From a virus: a stretch of 29,256 nt of DNA. The notes beneath the pieces were generated by a model that worked only from the letters and a program-made list of their open reading frames with translations, was not told the origin of the DNA and searched no databases. The position numbers and the translations under genes are program-made. Shown piece after piece: positions 6,981-14,856 of the stretch. Within the stretch, counting starts at the first letter, position 1, and every line of letters begins with the position of its first letter. The stretch spans positions 1 to 29,256 of IMG/VR virus record IMGVR_UViG_3300025154_002528. One strand, 5' to 3'.

Positions 6981-8417
6981 TCAACCCTGAAATTCAAACT
7001 CGGGTTTTATCACATGGAGAAACTGGTAATAGTAATAAGCTGAAAAAGAACCAGTTTTAAACACCCGGTACTCGTCCTGCTGTTCCGGTATTGTCGGCAG
7101 GGAAGGAATTTCAGCAGACGGCCTGAACAGCTCAACAATAGCATCCTGAAAATCTGTTTTAGCCTCAAGCCTGTAAGACTTAACGTATTGCAAAGTTCTC
7201 AATTCGTTACTGCCTAATCCCAGAGGATTCCATGACTCAAATGGCGCCCATCGGTGGATATATTCAGGGTCTATTTCATTGTTATGATCATATTTTGTAT
7301 CTGGATTAATTCCGATGGACCCGTTATAACCCCATTCAAACAACATCGCATACGTATCCACATTCAACGGGACTGAAGCGCGTGTCGCCAATGCCCCAGC
7401 AAAGAATTCATCATATTCAAGATTCCCGAACGAACTATCGGTAATGGACACGCTTCCATCGGGATAGGTAGTCATGCCAGTATGCGCAGAACAATAGAGA
7501 CGCCAGCCGTAATAGGACCCACTGTCTACAAATGCCCCGTCCGAATCATAATATGGTGTTTTAGCATTCGTCTTAAGCTTTTCAAACACAGCCGATAATG
7601 ACGTTTCAACAGGCAGATCGCCGCCTTCAGCTTCACTGTTATAATCCGGGTCGTCCGGGTGTCCTGCATCAGTGTCCTTGGAATACCAGGCGGAGTGTTT
7701 GCTCTTTCGATGTAAAACATAAGACCCCATCGCGTTGAAGTTCTGGGATGTCGCGATAGGATTTGCCCACGGGCTGCGTTGCACAAAAACCTTTAACGCA
7801 TTGAGAATATGATATTTCTGACGCGCCCATTTGGTATTATCTCCGTAATCAGAGAATAGATAAAGTTGGTCGTCTCCTATATATTCCAATATATCGGTAA
7901 CTTCCGTAATGACTGCAAAATTGTGGTATGTCGAACAGTTTAATGTGGACTTTGGCGTAAGCATGCTGGTAATGGTCGGACTGGTATATGTGTCGTAATA
8001 TATCCCTTCAAAATTATCCACCTCCCACCAGCGAATCCACATATAGGTGGACGAGTAAACCATTTTCTGGATGGCGGCATCAATCGCATGTCCCATCTGC
8101 GTGTATTGATGAAAGCTGAGTTTTTGACATCCCATCGGCTTAATAATGGGATTCGTCACGGATTTATTTACTTCGGCATCACGGTAACCAAGCGAGAAAT
8201 TATTGTTGTTATAGTAATCGTGAGTAAACAAAATATCCCCGCTTTCCCTGTTCACGGCAAAAGTATTGTTAATCTGGGCAAAACTCCGCTCTGTCTGACC
8301 ATTTTTGTTACTGTAAAAGGGAGCCCTTTCGAGAATGGCCCGCCTGAGCGCATCCAGGCAGTCCGCTTTCCAATATTCAGGATTATTCCAGTTTATGTTG
8401 TAATTATTCCAGCCCAT
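6981..8417 (-). CDS. Uncharacterised tail-tip structural protein
   Basis: A 478-residue protein rich in Tyr, Trp and Asn (MGWNNYNINWNNPEYWKADCL...) with no recognised domain, signal peptide or membrane segment. Position, between tail-tip and fibre genes in the structural operon, argues for a virion component. The ATG at 8417 overlaps the TAA stop of the preceding gene (TAATG), a coupling arrangement. A TTG three codons earlier is the alternative. The aromatic-rich composition would fit a carbohydrate-contacting or beta-helical protein, but this is only suggestive. Confidence 0.75.
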   Translation of the reverse strand: MGWNNYNINWNNPEYWKADCLDALRRAILERAPFYSNKNGQTERSFAQINNTFAVNRESGDILFTHDYYNNNNFSLGYRDAEVNKSVTNPIIKPMGCQKLSFHQYTQMGHAIDAAIQKMVYSSTYMWIRWWEVDNFEGIYYDTYTSPTITSMLTPKSTLNCSTYHNFAVITEVTDILEYIGDDQLYLFSDYGDNTKWARQKYHILNALKVFVQRSPWANPIATSQNFNAMGSYVLHRKSKHSAWYSKDTDAGHPDDPDYNSEAEGGDLPVETSLSAVFEKLKTNAKTPYYDSDGAFVDSGSYYGWRLYCSAHTGMTTYPDGSVSITDSSFGNLEYDEFFAGALATRASVPLNVDTYAMLFEWGYNGSIGINPDTKYDHNNEIDPEYIHRWAPFESWNPLGLGSNELRTLQYVKSYRLEAKTDFQDAIVELFRPSAEIPSLPTIPEQQDEYRVFKTGSFSAYYYYQFLHVIKPEFEFQG

Positions 8418-9466
8418 TATTGCCAATGTCCATTGTAAGCTGTTGGTAAAAAAGTGATCAGCCGTGCGGCTGTCTTGGAGCCAATGTGTGCCTGATATTC
8501 CGAGAAGCTGAGAGTTATTGTGAACGGATACGGGTCATCTCCGCTTCCTGCCCACACTCTCGTAAGCGTAACCACCGACATTCCTGAGTGATATGGCAGG
8601 ATGCCAGTGTATTTCCAGTATGATAAATCTGTCTCGTAAATCCGGCACTCGGCGCTTGTCTTGAAACGTCCTCCGGTATAGTAATCAGTTAAGTCCATAT
8701 ATAGATTAAGCGGCGTACTGGTACGCGCCATAAAACTTGCAACTTGTGATTCCAGCAGAATTATCCTCTCGTCATTATATTGAACATAGTTTGTCATTGC
8801 AGAGCTTGTGTTATATGGATCGGAACCGTTCAGTTTTAGAGTGAATCCGATGAAGCCGACCAGGGCTTCCTTGTTGTTCCGGTTCTTGTAAACTCCGATT
8901 GGAAACGAGCCGTAAATCAATTTATAAGCATCGTCTTCCTCAGCCGTTATCGAAACATTCGCACTTATATAACCGCCCGTTGCTAATTGAGCAGGCTTTT
9001 TCCAGCCGCCACTGGCTTTGAAATAGAAATCGTCACTGGTGTTGTCATAGTTATATCGCGTCCCGAGCGAAGTCCCGACTGTTATCACAGGCCATGTCGA
9101 AGTACCGTAAGTCGCTACCCATAAATAACGTGGATTGCTGTGCGTCGTTTTCAGGTACCCGAAACGAGGCGTGTCGCTGATGACAGGATACGGATGAAAA
9201 TATCCGTAGCCTTGCGAGCCGTCAATCGTGACTTTCAGCCTTCTCCCGATGGAGCCAGTGACCGACATATTATGCAGAACATATTCCGTAGTCGATGAGT
9301 TGTATGCCTGCCTCTGGTAGAGGTACCAGTTCGGAAGGCTCGCGAGCTGCCAGACGGTCGGCCCGGAGATGACTTTGCTCGACAGAAGCTCAGCTTCCCA
9401 GTTGCCCCACCAACTCTGGACGTCGGACGGAACAAGAATGTCTCTTTGCTTCAATAAATAGTACAT
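8417..9466 (-). CDS. Uncharacterised tail-tip structural protein
   Basis: A 349-residue, beta-strand- and Tyr-rich protein beginning MYYLLKQRDILVPSDVQSWW. No domain, membrane segment or catalytic motif is evident. ATG 9466 is preceded by GAGGTTTGAAAA. It lies three bases from the upstream structural gene and shares TAATG with the downstream gene, so it belongs to the tail-tip/baseplate block. Likely a virion protein; its exact role is unknown. Confidence 0.75.
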   Translation of the reverse strand: MYYLLKQRDILVPSDVQSWWGNWEAELLSSKVISGPTVWQLASLPNWYLYQRQAYNSSTTEYVLHNMSVTGSIGRRLKVTIDGSQGYGYFHPYPVISDTPRFGYLKTTHSNPRYLWVATYGTSTWPVITVGTSLGTRYNYDNTSDDFYFKASGGWKKPAQLATGGYISANVSITAEEDDAYKLIYGSFPIGVYKNRNNKEALVGFIGFTLKLNGSDPYNTSSAMTNYVQYNDERIILLESQVASFMARTSTPLNLYMDLTDYYTGGRFKTSAECRIYETDLSYWKYTGILPYHSGMSVVTLTRVWAGSGDDPYPFTITLSFSEYQAHIGSKTAARLITFLPTAYNGHWQ

Positions 9467-9469
9467 TTT

Positions 9470-10210
9470 TCAAACCTCAATCTGGGCCGGAAGAGTCTGG
9501 CCCTTTGTAAAAATCACATAGACTTGCTGGCCCGTAGTCAGGTCGGCATAATCGTCGTTCCAGCCCAATAATGATGCATTCATTATCAGCGTATCTCCTT
9601 CTTTATAAACCGTTACGCTGTAGCTTCCTCCGCCATTCGCCCCATTGATCGTCCCGAGATAAACATGCTTTGTTTCATCGCCACCGGACGGTGATGCGGA
9701 CCCCAGATTGACTATTGCCCATTTTTCGCCGGTGCCGGATTCTTTCCATAATATTCGAACGGCTCCGGAATCGGAAGATTTCAATCCGTCAGCCGAGGCC
9801 TCGGCATATTCATGGCTCTCGCTCGAGACGTTTATTTTTGCCGGAGTAATCCCCGCGACCAGCGCGATGCCGCACTCTTTCTTCGCAAGCGGCTTCTGCA
9901 GGACAGCAAATGGCTTGTCTTTGTTCGATCCCGAGAGAGGAACAGCCTCAAAAACAGGCGTTTTATTCCTGAACTCCTGCTCGTTATCCGTGGGTGTGAT
10001 TATCAGGTCTCCGATGCACACGAGGGCAAACTGTCCCAGCGCTTCATCGGTTCCGTTGCGAAGCATGACCGTCCCGGACTTGGTGTCGCGGCGACCCGTC
10101 TGGCTGTTCATATCGGCCTGTCTCTGCTTCACAAATTCAGCCGCGTTAATGAACGAATTCCAAGTCTCCGCCTTGACGCTGAACTTTTCTCTTGATTTAA
10201 CCTTTTTCAT
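9470..10210 (-). CDS. Conserved phage structural protein (tail-tip region)
   Basis: A 246-residue protein. The N-terminus SREKFSVKAETWNSFINAAEFVKQRQ resembles the start (W-N-x-F-I-x-A-A) of structural proteins I associate with prophages of related bacteria. A beta-rich region follows (GQFALVCIGDLIITPTDNEQEF, KPFAVLQKPLAKKECGIALVAGITPAKI, EKWAIVNLG) and then a Gly/Ser hinge leading to a C-terminal beta domain. Overall it looks like a multi-beta-domain virion protein, possibly at the tail tip. ATG 10210 sits three bases after the upstream stop. No enzymatic motif was seen. Confidence 0.7.
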   Translation of the reverse strand: MKKVKSREKFSVKAETWNSFINAAEFVKQRQADMNSQTGRRDTKSGTVMLRNGTDEALGQFALVCIGDLIITPTDNEQEFRNKTPVFEAVPLSGSNKDKPFAVLQKPLAKKECGIALVAGITPAKINVSSESHEYAEASADGLKSSDSGAVRILWKESGTGEKWAIVNLGSASPSGGDETKHVYLGTINGANGGGSYSVTVYKEGDTLIMNASLLGWNDDYADLTTGQQVYVIFTKGQTLPAQIEV

Positions 10211-10213
10211 ATC

Positions 10214-11035
10214 TCAAGTTCCTATCCCTAAAATTCCGAAATTTGAAACCTTGTAAACCCGCTCGACATAGACGGCGACCGGCTTTTTGAGCAGTGTTTT
10301 CTTCTCGTCGTCGACATGATCCGCATACCTGACCCACATGTAGTCCCAACCATATTTCTGGCTGACCGTGATATCGCCCACCTTGAAATTTTTCCTATTC
10401 GGCGACACCGCGAACTTGTACGTAACCTCCCACTGTGAGCTCGAACTGTCGCCTTTTCTCGTTCCGCTTGCCCCCAGGAAAAGAACCTCGCCGGGATCGT
10501 AGCCACGGAACGAGCCGTTGTTCATCGTCCCGGTTATGGTCGAGACATTTTTCTTGTACGTCGTCGAGATCGTGGTGTCATCAAGATAATGAGTCTCTGC
10601 AAAATTCGACACCGGCTGGACGATGTCGACACCCGCCACGGCATCGCCGTCATAACCGATTGCTCCGCCTAAGCTTGGCGCGTCATTCGGGTACTTGCCG
10701 ACGGTCAGAAGCGACTGTGTTATGTGCTGGGTTCCGCCGCCCGTATCGAACGAATAAACAGGCTCAACCTCAGTTTCAGAATCATCATTTGAATCTTCGC
10801 TTTCCTTGTACCTGACAACAACCTTGAACGTCGTTTCATTGATCCTCTCGTCGTTCTCAACCGAGTCCAGAACCAGCCCATTGAACGTCGCTGAAGCAAC
10901 ATTAAAAACACACTGAACAGCCTCGTCTTCATCCTCCGCCCCAAACACAAAATACGGGACATCGGCGGTCGTATAAGCCCCGTCGCTCCCCATTGCCTGA
11001 GTCCGGTCGAAAAATGCTTGTTCTACTCGCACCAT
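10214..11035 (-). CDS. Conserved phage tail protein of unknown function
   Basis: A 273-residue protein, the first structural gene downstream of the HigBA insertion. The middle contains GGGTQHITQSLLTVGKYPND and GAIGYDGDAVAGVDIVQPVSNFAETHYL, and the end is DYMWVRYADHVDDEKKTLLKKPVAVYVERVY. The YDG-AGVDI region recalls tail or baseplate proteins between the tape measure and the fibres (distal-tail-like position). ATG 11035 follows AAAGGCTCAAGATA. A possible minus-strand -10 (TATAAT, 11107-11102) lies upstream in the HigBA promoter region, so it may have its own promoter in addition to read-through. Confidence 0.7.
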   Translation of the reverse strand: MVRVEQAFFDRTQAMGSDGAYTTADVPYFVFGAEDEDEAVQCVFNVASATFNGLVLDSVENDERINETTFKVVVRYKESEDSNDDSETEVEPVYSFDTGGGTQHITQSLLTVGKYPNDAPSLGGAIGYDGDAVAGVDIVQPVSNFAETHYLDDTTISTTYKKNVSTITGTMNNGSFRGYDPGEVLFLGASGTRKGDSSSSQWEVTYKFAVSPNRKNFKVGDITVSQKYGWDYMWVRYADHVDDEKKTLLKKPVAVYVERVYKVSNFGILGIGT

Positions 11036-11096
11036 TATCTTGAGCCTTTTAAACTTTTATACTCGAAAGAAAAATCTAAAAACTTCATTTTGGCTA

Positions 11097-11125
11097 TTGA
11101 CATTATATCAATTTTGATATATTCT
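11097..11125 (+). promoter_or_regulatory. Promoter and palindromic operator of the toxin-antitoxin pair
   Basis: TTGACA at 11097-11102 is a perfect -35 box. TATTCT (11120-11125, spacer 17) or TATATT (11118-11123, spacer 15) can serve as the -10. The 18-bp perfect palindrome TATATCAATTTTGATATA (11104-11121) fills the spacer and touches the -10, as expected for autoregulation by the antitoxin. The same interval contains TATAAT on the minus strand, pointing at the tail gene starting at 11035. Confidence 0.7.
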
Positions 11126-11142
11126 TTATAAGAGAGGCTTGT

Positions 11143-11472
11143 ATGTTCAGTATTTTTTATTACAATCAGAGCGTGAAAAATGATGTCGAGGATTTTCCGG
11201 CTGGAATCAAAAAGCGCTATTTCAATCTCGCAGACAGAATGATTGAATATGGCCCCAACCTCGGAGAACCTCACACAAAAGCTCTCGGCGATGGACTTTT
11301 TGAAATAAGAGCAAAAGGTCAGGAAGGTATAGGCCGGGCGTTTTACTGTACTGTCATTGGGAAGAAAATTGTTGTCCTGCATGCTTTTATAAAAAAGTCT
11401 CAGAAAACGCCTAAAAACGACTTGGATACGGCAAGAAAAAGAATGAAGGAGGTGCAAAATGCGTGGAAATAG
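11143..11472 (+). CDS. higB: RelE/HigB-family toxin (phage Gp49-like)
   Basis: A 109-residue protein of the RelE-superfamily toxin type Gp49/HigB. Features are SIFYYNQSVKNDVEDFPAGIKKRYFNLADRM at the start, LGEPHTKALGDGLFEIRAKGQEGIGRAFYCTVIGKKIVVLHAFIKKSQKTP in the core, and a closing A-x-x-R helix. Family members are ribosome-dependent mRNA endonucleases. The basic residues of the core (R near AKGQ, and R, K and H near the FIKK segment) are kept. It precedes its antitoxin (HigBA order) and overlaps it by 14 bases. It is transcribed opposite to the structural operon in which it is embedded, so late transcripts would be antisense to it. Confidence 0.88.
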   Translation: MFSIFYYNQSVKNDVEDFPAGIKKRYFNLADRMIEYGPNLGEPHTKALGDGLFEIRAKGQEGIGRAFYCTVIGKKIVVLHAFIKKSQKTPKNDLDTARKRMKEVQNAWK

Positions 11473-11791
11473 AACAGAAGGATTCAAGCCTGTCACACAT
11501 GACAGAGAAGCAATGCTCGCCAAGGCGATGAAGAACGCCGATTTCACAAAGAAATGGAATGAAATTGATCCCGAAATATCCGCACTTGACATCGTCCTTA
11601 AAGCACGAAAAAAAGCCGGCATTACCCAGAAGGAAATAGCTCGGAAGATGCATACTAGCCAGGCAGCCGTCGCTCGTATTGAACGACTTGCGTCCGGGAA
11701 CACAAAAACGCTTCCCAGCATGATGTCACTGAAAAAATATGCAGCAGCTCTTGGATTCAGAGTTAAGATAGATTTTGAACTCACTAAGTAA
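11459..11791 (+). CDS. higA: HigA-type XRE antitoxin
   Basis: A 110-residue antitoxin with an N-terminal extension (1-40) and a Cro/C1-type helix-turn-helix at about 43-100. Features are IVLKARKKAGITQKEIARKMHTSQAAVARIERLASGNTKTLPSMMSLKKYAAALGFRVKIDF. Such proteins bind and neutralise the toxin and repress their own promoter. The palindrome at 11104-11121 is the probable operator. Its ribosome site AAGGAGGTG (11446-11454) is far stronger than that of the toxin (GAGAGG), which would keep antitoxin in excess. It converges with the tape-measure gene with 31 bases between the stops and no clear terminator. Confidence 0.9.
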   Translation: MRGNRTEGFKPVTHDREAMLAKAMKNADFTKKWNEIDPEISALDIVLKARKKAGITQKEIARKMHTSQAAVARIERLASGNTKTLPSMMSLKKYAAALGFRVKIDFELTK

Positions 11792-11822
11792 TTCCTTTTT
11801 ACTGTCATTTTTATCTTGTTCC

Positions 11823-14153
11823 TCACTCAAAAACCATTTCATCGGAGGAACTTTGCTTCTCCAGAAGCTGGTTTGTTTTCTTTGTGTTTTTCGCGGTTTC
11901 CTCGACGGCTTTCGCTGTCCTTTCGGAAGCATTCCCGGCAGACAACGAACGCACGGACGCGGCATAGAACGAGCCTGCGACATCGACTTTTCCCTTCGCA
12001 ACATCAAGTTGGGATGAAGCTCCCTTCATAGCATCCTTCAGGCTTCCTAAATTGAGGCTGCGCCCGCTGCCGCTTTTGAGGTTGCCGGACTCCGTCCGTT
12101 TGCTTTTCGCTTCCTCGATTGCGGCTTTCCATTCGGACCTTGCGGCTTCCAGTTTCTTCTGCGATTCGGCAAGCTCGTCGGCATATTCCTGTTGCTGATT
12201 GCGGAGATCATCCGACATCATGCCGCCGAGGAAGTTCTCCGTTGCTTGACGTCGGTTCTCAATTTCAGCAATTTTACTGCTCCGGTCGGACTCAACTTTC
12301 GCAAGGGCATCATCCTGGACGTTATTCTTTTGAGAGGTTTCAAGGTCGACCTGAGCTTTCGCCGCTTCCACATCAATCGACTGGTCAAACATTCCGATAA
12401 TGTCGAGCCATTTCTTGGTAAGAAATCCGTAGACTTCATTCCATGTCTTTATTATGGTACCCGTAAATTTTGTCCAAAAGCCGGTGAGAAAACTCACAGT
12501 ATTCACCCACTCTTTCCGGAGTCCTGCCCAGCTGTCGTTGATGATAGCGAGCGATCCGAGGAAAATCTCACTCGTCGTTTTCTGATACCATGACTTGAAC
12601 TCAATCCAGAGCGTTTTCAGTAAATTGACGCCGCTTTGCCAGGCGACCAGAAGCGATGTCCAAAGTATCTTCGCCGCAAGCGTGAAATCACCAGCCGTCA
12701 TGGCGTTTTTTATTGCATCAAAAGACTTCATCGCAAAATCCTTTAACGCCTGGAACTTTTCACTCAGCCAGCCGAGCATTTTGCCGCCAAGTCCAGTATA
12801 ATAAAGGATGGCAATTCCCAGTCCCGCAATGGCAGTAACGACAAGTCCGATGGGGGAGAGAATGGCTCCGATTATCGTTATAAGAATGCTGATCGTCGTT
12901 CCGACTCCGGCAATGACTGCCGAGATGCCGCCGAACACAAAAGCCACGCTCTTTGCAATCGTCCCGATGACGATAAGCGCCGTACCAGCCGCCGCTATCG
13001 CACCAACGATTTTCAAGGCCGAAATGACGACCTCTTTATTGTTCGCAATCCACTCGCGAATCAGCCCCATATAACGAACGACTGTCTTTGACATCCGTTT
13101 GATTGAACCCGATAACGCTTCGCCTATTTCGACAAAAATCGCGATCCCTGCCTGTTTCATTCTGGCGAGAGCCAACGACAAGGTGTTGCTCATCTTTTTA
13201 TATGCTCGGTCGGCGGCGCCAGCACGCTTCTGCATGACCTGGATGTCTTCGATGAAACCCTTCATATTTTGAATGGCCGGAAGTACGCCTCGCAATGCCC
13301 TTACATTGGGAAATAATGTGCTTATATCGTCCGGCGACAATTTCGATATCTTCTGAAAGACTCCCAATAATCCGCCGCTTTTGATAGTGGCAGATGACAT
13401 TTCAAAACCAAGTTTCCTGGCGTATTCCGCAGCCTCTTTTGAGGGAGAAAGAAAACTCGTAATGATGGCATTCAAGGCGGTAACCGCATTGTCGGTATTT
13501 ACCCCATTTCGGGTCATTGTTGCAATGGCGGCGCCGAACTCGTCCATGCCGACACCGGCAGTCGCGGCAGTCGTCGCAACCATCCCGACAGCAGGCGCCA
13601 ATTCAGCAAAAGTAGTTTTTCCCTTTTTGACCACGGAAAAAAGCCAATCCGAAACATCACCCGCACGGCTTGCCGACAACCCGTAAGCATTTAGGATTGT
13701 GGTTATTGCATCGGCGGCAATGCCGGTATCCGTTACCCCGGCCTTTGCCGCTTTTGCGGAAATACCAAGGACGTAAAGAGCTTTCTCGGCAGGTATTGAC
13801 GCTGATAAAATATCATATAAACCTTTTGCCAGCGTTCCCGTGTCCTCACCGAATTTTATGGACATATCCGTGACGCCTTTTTTGAAAGCTCCCATGAATT
13901 TATCAGGCTGATCGAGCATGGTTGAAACGTTCGCCATCTCCTCTTCAAAATCGGCGGCCGCCTTTACTCCCAGCGCAAAAGGCGCAGCCATGACGAGGCT
14001 CGCTTCAAGCAGCTTCTTGCCCATATGCGTAGCAGATTCGCTGAAGGCTTTCAGCTTTTTCTGAGCGCCGTTCAGCCCTCGGACAAGCCTGTTGTCCTGC
14101 ATAAAAAGCTCGACATAAGCCGCGCCTGCTTTGATGTTAGTTCCTGCACTCAT
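11823..14153 (-). CDS. Tail tape measure protein (TP901 type)
   Basis: A 776-residue tape measure that sets tail length. The N-terminal region (ADFEEEMANVSTMLDQPDKFMGAFKKGVTDMS, YDILSASIPAEKA, VTDTGIAADAITTILNAYGLSAS and SDWLFSVVKKGKTTFAELAPAVGMVATTAA) is the phage tail tape-measure core of the TP901 family. A hydrophobic block follows at about 385-455, usually the part that enters the host membrane, then long amphipathic and coiled-coil segments towards the C-terminus. At roughly 1.5 angstrom per residue this predicts a tail of about 115 nm. ATG 14153 overlaps the stop of the tail chaperone frame (ATGA). Its 3' end borders the toxin-antitoxin insertion. Confidence 0.95.
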   Translation of the reverse strand: MSAGTNIKAGAAYVELFMQDNRLVRGLNGAQKKLKAFSESATHMGKKLLEASLVMAAPFALGVKAAADFEEEMANVSTMLDQPDKFMGAFKKGVTDMSIKFGEDTGTLAKGLYDILSASIPAEKALYVLGISAKAAKAGVTDTGIAADAITTILNAYGLSASRAGDVSDWLFSVVKKGKTTFAELAPAVGMVATTAATAGVGMDEFGAAIATMTRNGVNTDNAVTALNAIITSFLSPSKEAAEYARKLGFEMSSATIKSGGLLGVFQKISKLSPDDISTLFPNVRALRGVLPAIQNMKGFIEDIQVMQKRAGAADRAYKKMSNTLSLALARMKQAGIAIFVEIGEALSGSIKRMSKTVVRYMGLIREWIANNKEVVISALKIVGAIAAAGTALIVIGTIAKSVAFVFGGISAVIAGVGTTISILITIIGAILSPIGLVVTAIAGLGIAILYYTGLGGKMLGWLSEKFQALKDFAMKSFDAIKNAMTAGDFTLAAKILWTSLLVAWQSGVNLLKTLWIEFKSWYQKTTSEIFLGSLAIINDSWAGLRKEWVNTVSFLTGFWTKFTGTIIKTWNEVYGFLTKKWLDIIGMFDQSIDVEAAKAQVDLETSQKNNVQDDALAKVESDRSSKIAEIENRRQATENFLGGMMSDDLRNQQQEYADELAESQKKLEAARSEWKAAIEEAKSKRTESGNLKSGSGRSLNLGSLKDAMKGASSQLDVAKGKVDVAGSFYAASVRSLSAGNASERTAKAVEETAKNTKKTNQLLEKQSSSDEMVFE

Positions 14154-14566
14154 TCAATTTTCCTATCTACAAAAACGTCTTTCAAAATTCTCAGTCCTTT
14201 TCCGCGAAGGACTGTTTTCTTTTTCTGTTCATGCGGATTCAGTTCCTTGGGACTTACCGCACGGCGCTTTTTCGAGTCGCGATTGACGTTGATTATCAGA
14301 GCCAGAATAGCCGACGTGTGATTCCAATTGTCCCTGCTCTTCGCCTCGGCCATGATCAGCAACTCTTTCAGCGTCAAGGGGTCAGGATTGACTCCGATGA
14401 TTCCGGCAAGTTCCCAGAGAAATCGGTAATATTCTTCAGCGCGTCCTCGATTCTCTTTTCGAAGATTGGACTGTCCAGATATTTGTCCGCCGTCTCGACG
14501 GCTCGGGTCTGCACCTTTTTGAATTTCTCCACCGCTTTGCGAAGTACCTGGCGCTTCGCATCCGGG
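14150..14566 (-). CDS. Tail assembly chaperone, C-terminal domain reached by -1 frameshift
   Basis: This frame has no good start of its own. Its stop lies directly before the tape measure, and the frame opens at TGA 14575-14573, immediately upstream of a slippery heptamer at 14572-14566. A -1 shift there joins 97 residues of the preceding chaperone to 138 new residues (235 in total). The new part includes EEYYRFLWELAGIIGVNPDP, then LTLKELLIMAEAKSRDNWN and SAILALIINVNRDSKKRRAV. It reads as a conserved tail-chaperone extension, and the conserved-looking part starts upstream of the first candidate start (TTG at 14377, which would give only 75 residues). This is the G/GT arrangement of lambda and the usual one before tape-measure genes. 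Confidence 0.8.
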   Translation of the reverse strand, partial: PGCEAPGTSQSGGEIQKGADPSRRDGGQISGQSNLRKENRGRAEEYYRFLWELAGIIGVNPDPLTLKELLIMAEAKSRDNWNHTSAILALIINVNRDSKKRRAVSPKELNPHEQKKKTVLRGKGLRILKDVFVDRKIE

Positions 14567-14856
14567 AAAAAATCAACCAGCTCCTCAAGCAGCGCGACGG
14601 TCGCGTGTTCAATCACGTCGCCAGCCATCGACTGTCCGAATTGCTCGTCGCTGACATTTCGCTTGTCAGCGTCGGGCTTGCATATTGCGTAAATAACGTC
14701 GCATAAAAGCATTGGATCGGTTGCAAGTCTTTGGATGAGATCGCTCTCCACGGCATCCATGAGATTCAGATTCAGCAGCGTTTTGACCCTTTTCATTGCT
14801 GCGACATTGACAGATACATTCCATGACCGTCCTTCGTTGTCTTTAAATGTTTTCAT
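14374..14856 (-). CDS. Tail assembly chaperone (zero-frame product)
   Basis: A 160-residue protein between the tail tube and the tape measure, the canonical place for tail assembly chaperones. It starts MKTFKDNEGRSWNVSVNV and is largely helical afterwards (AAMKRVKTLLNLNLMDAVESDLIQRLATDPMLLCDVIYAICKP). Residues 95-97 (Asp-Phe-Phe) are encoded by the slippery stretch that diverts some ribosomes into the -1 frame. ATG 14856 follows GGAGGCAACCCCATA and overlaps the stop of the tail tube gene (TAATG). A longer reading frame extending to 15138 only overlaps the tail tube gene out of frame and is not real. Confidence 0.85.
   Translation of the reverse strand: MKTFKDNEGRSWNVSVNVAAMKRVKTLLNLNLMDAVESDLIQRLATDPMLLCDVIYAICKPDADKRNVSDEQFGQSMAGDVIEHATVALLEELVDFFPDAKRQVLRKAVEKFKKVQTRAVETADKYLDSPIFEKRIEDALKNITDFSGNLPESSESILTP
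14538..14572 (-). promoter_or_regulatory. Programmed -1 ribosomal frameshift signal
   Basis: On the minus strand the zero frame reads GA-T TTT TTC, giving the classic slippery heptamer T TTT TTC at 14572-14566. After a 5-base spacer comes a stem-loop, TGCGAAG (14560-14554) pairing with CTTCGCA (14544-14538) around a 9-base loop. The -1 frame is closed by TGA just upstream of the heptamer and open to 14150 downstream. All three elements (heptamer, spacer, stem) meet the standard rules. Confidence 0.85.

Noticed and set aside
11035-11826. 263-residue minus-strand open frame across the toxin-antitoxin region
   Set aside because: It is the antisense shadow of HigB and HigA, whose sequences and ribosome sites are clearly those of real genes.
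12119-13873. Several plus-strand frames within the tape-measure gene
   Set aside because: They are antisense shadows of a well-supported 776-residue gene with biased codon use.
14150-14377. Independent 75-residue gene starting at TTG 14377
   Set aside because: No ribosome site of its own. The same frame shows conserved-looking protein further upstream and is joined to the previous gene by a clear frameshift signal.
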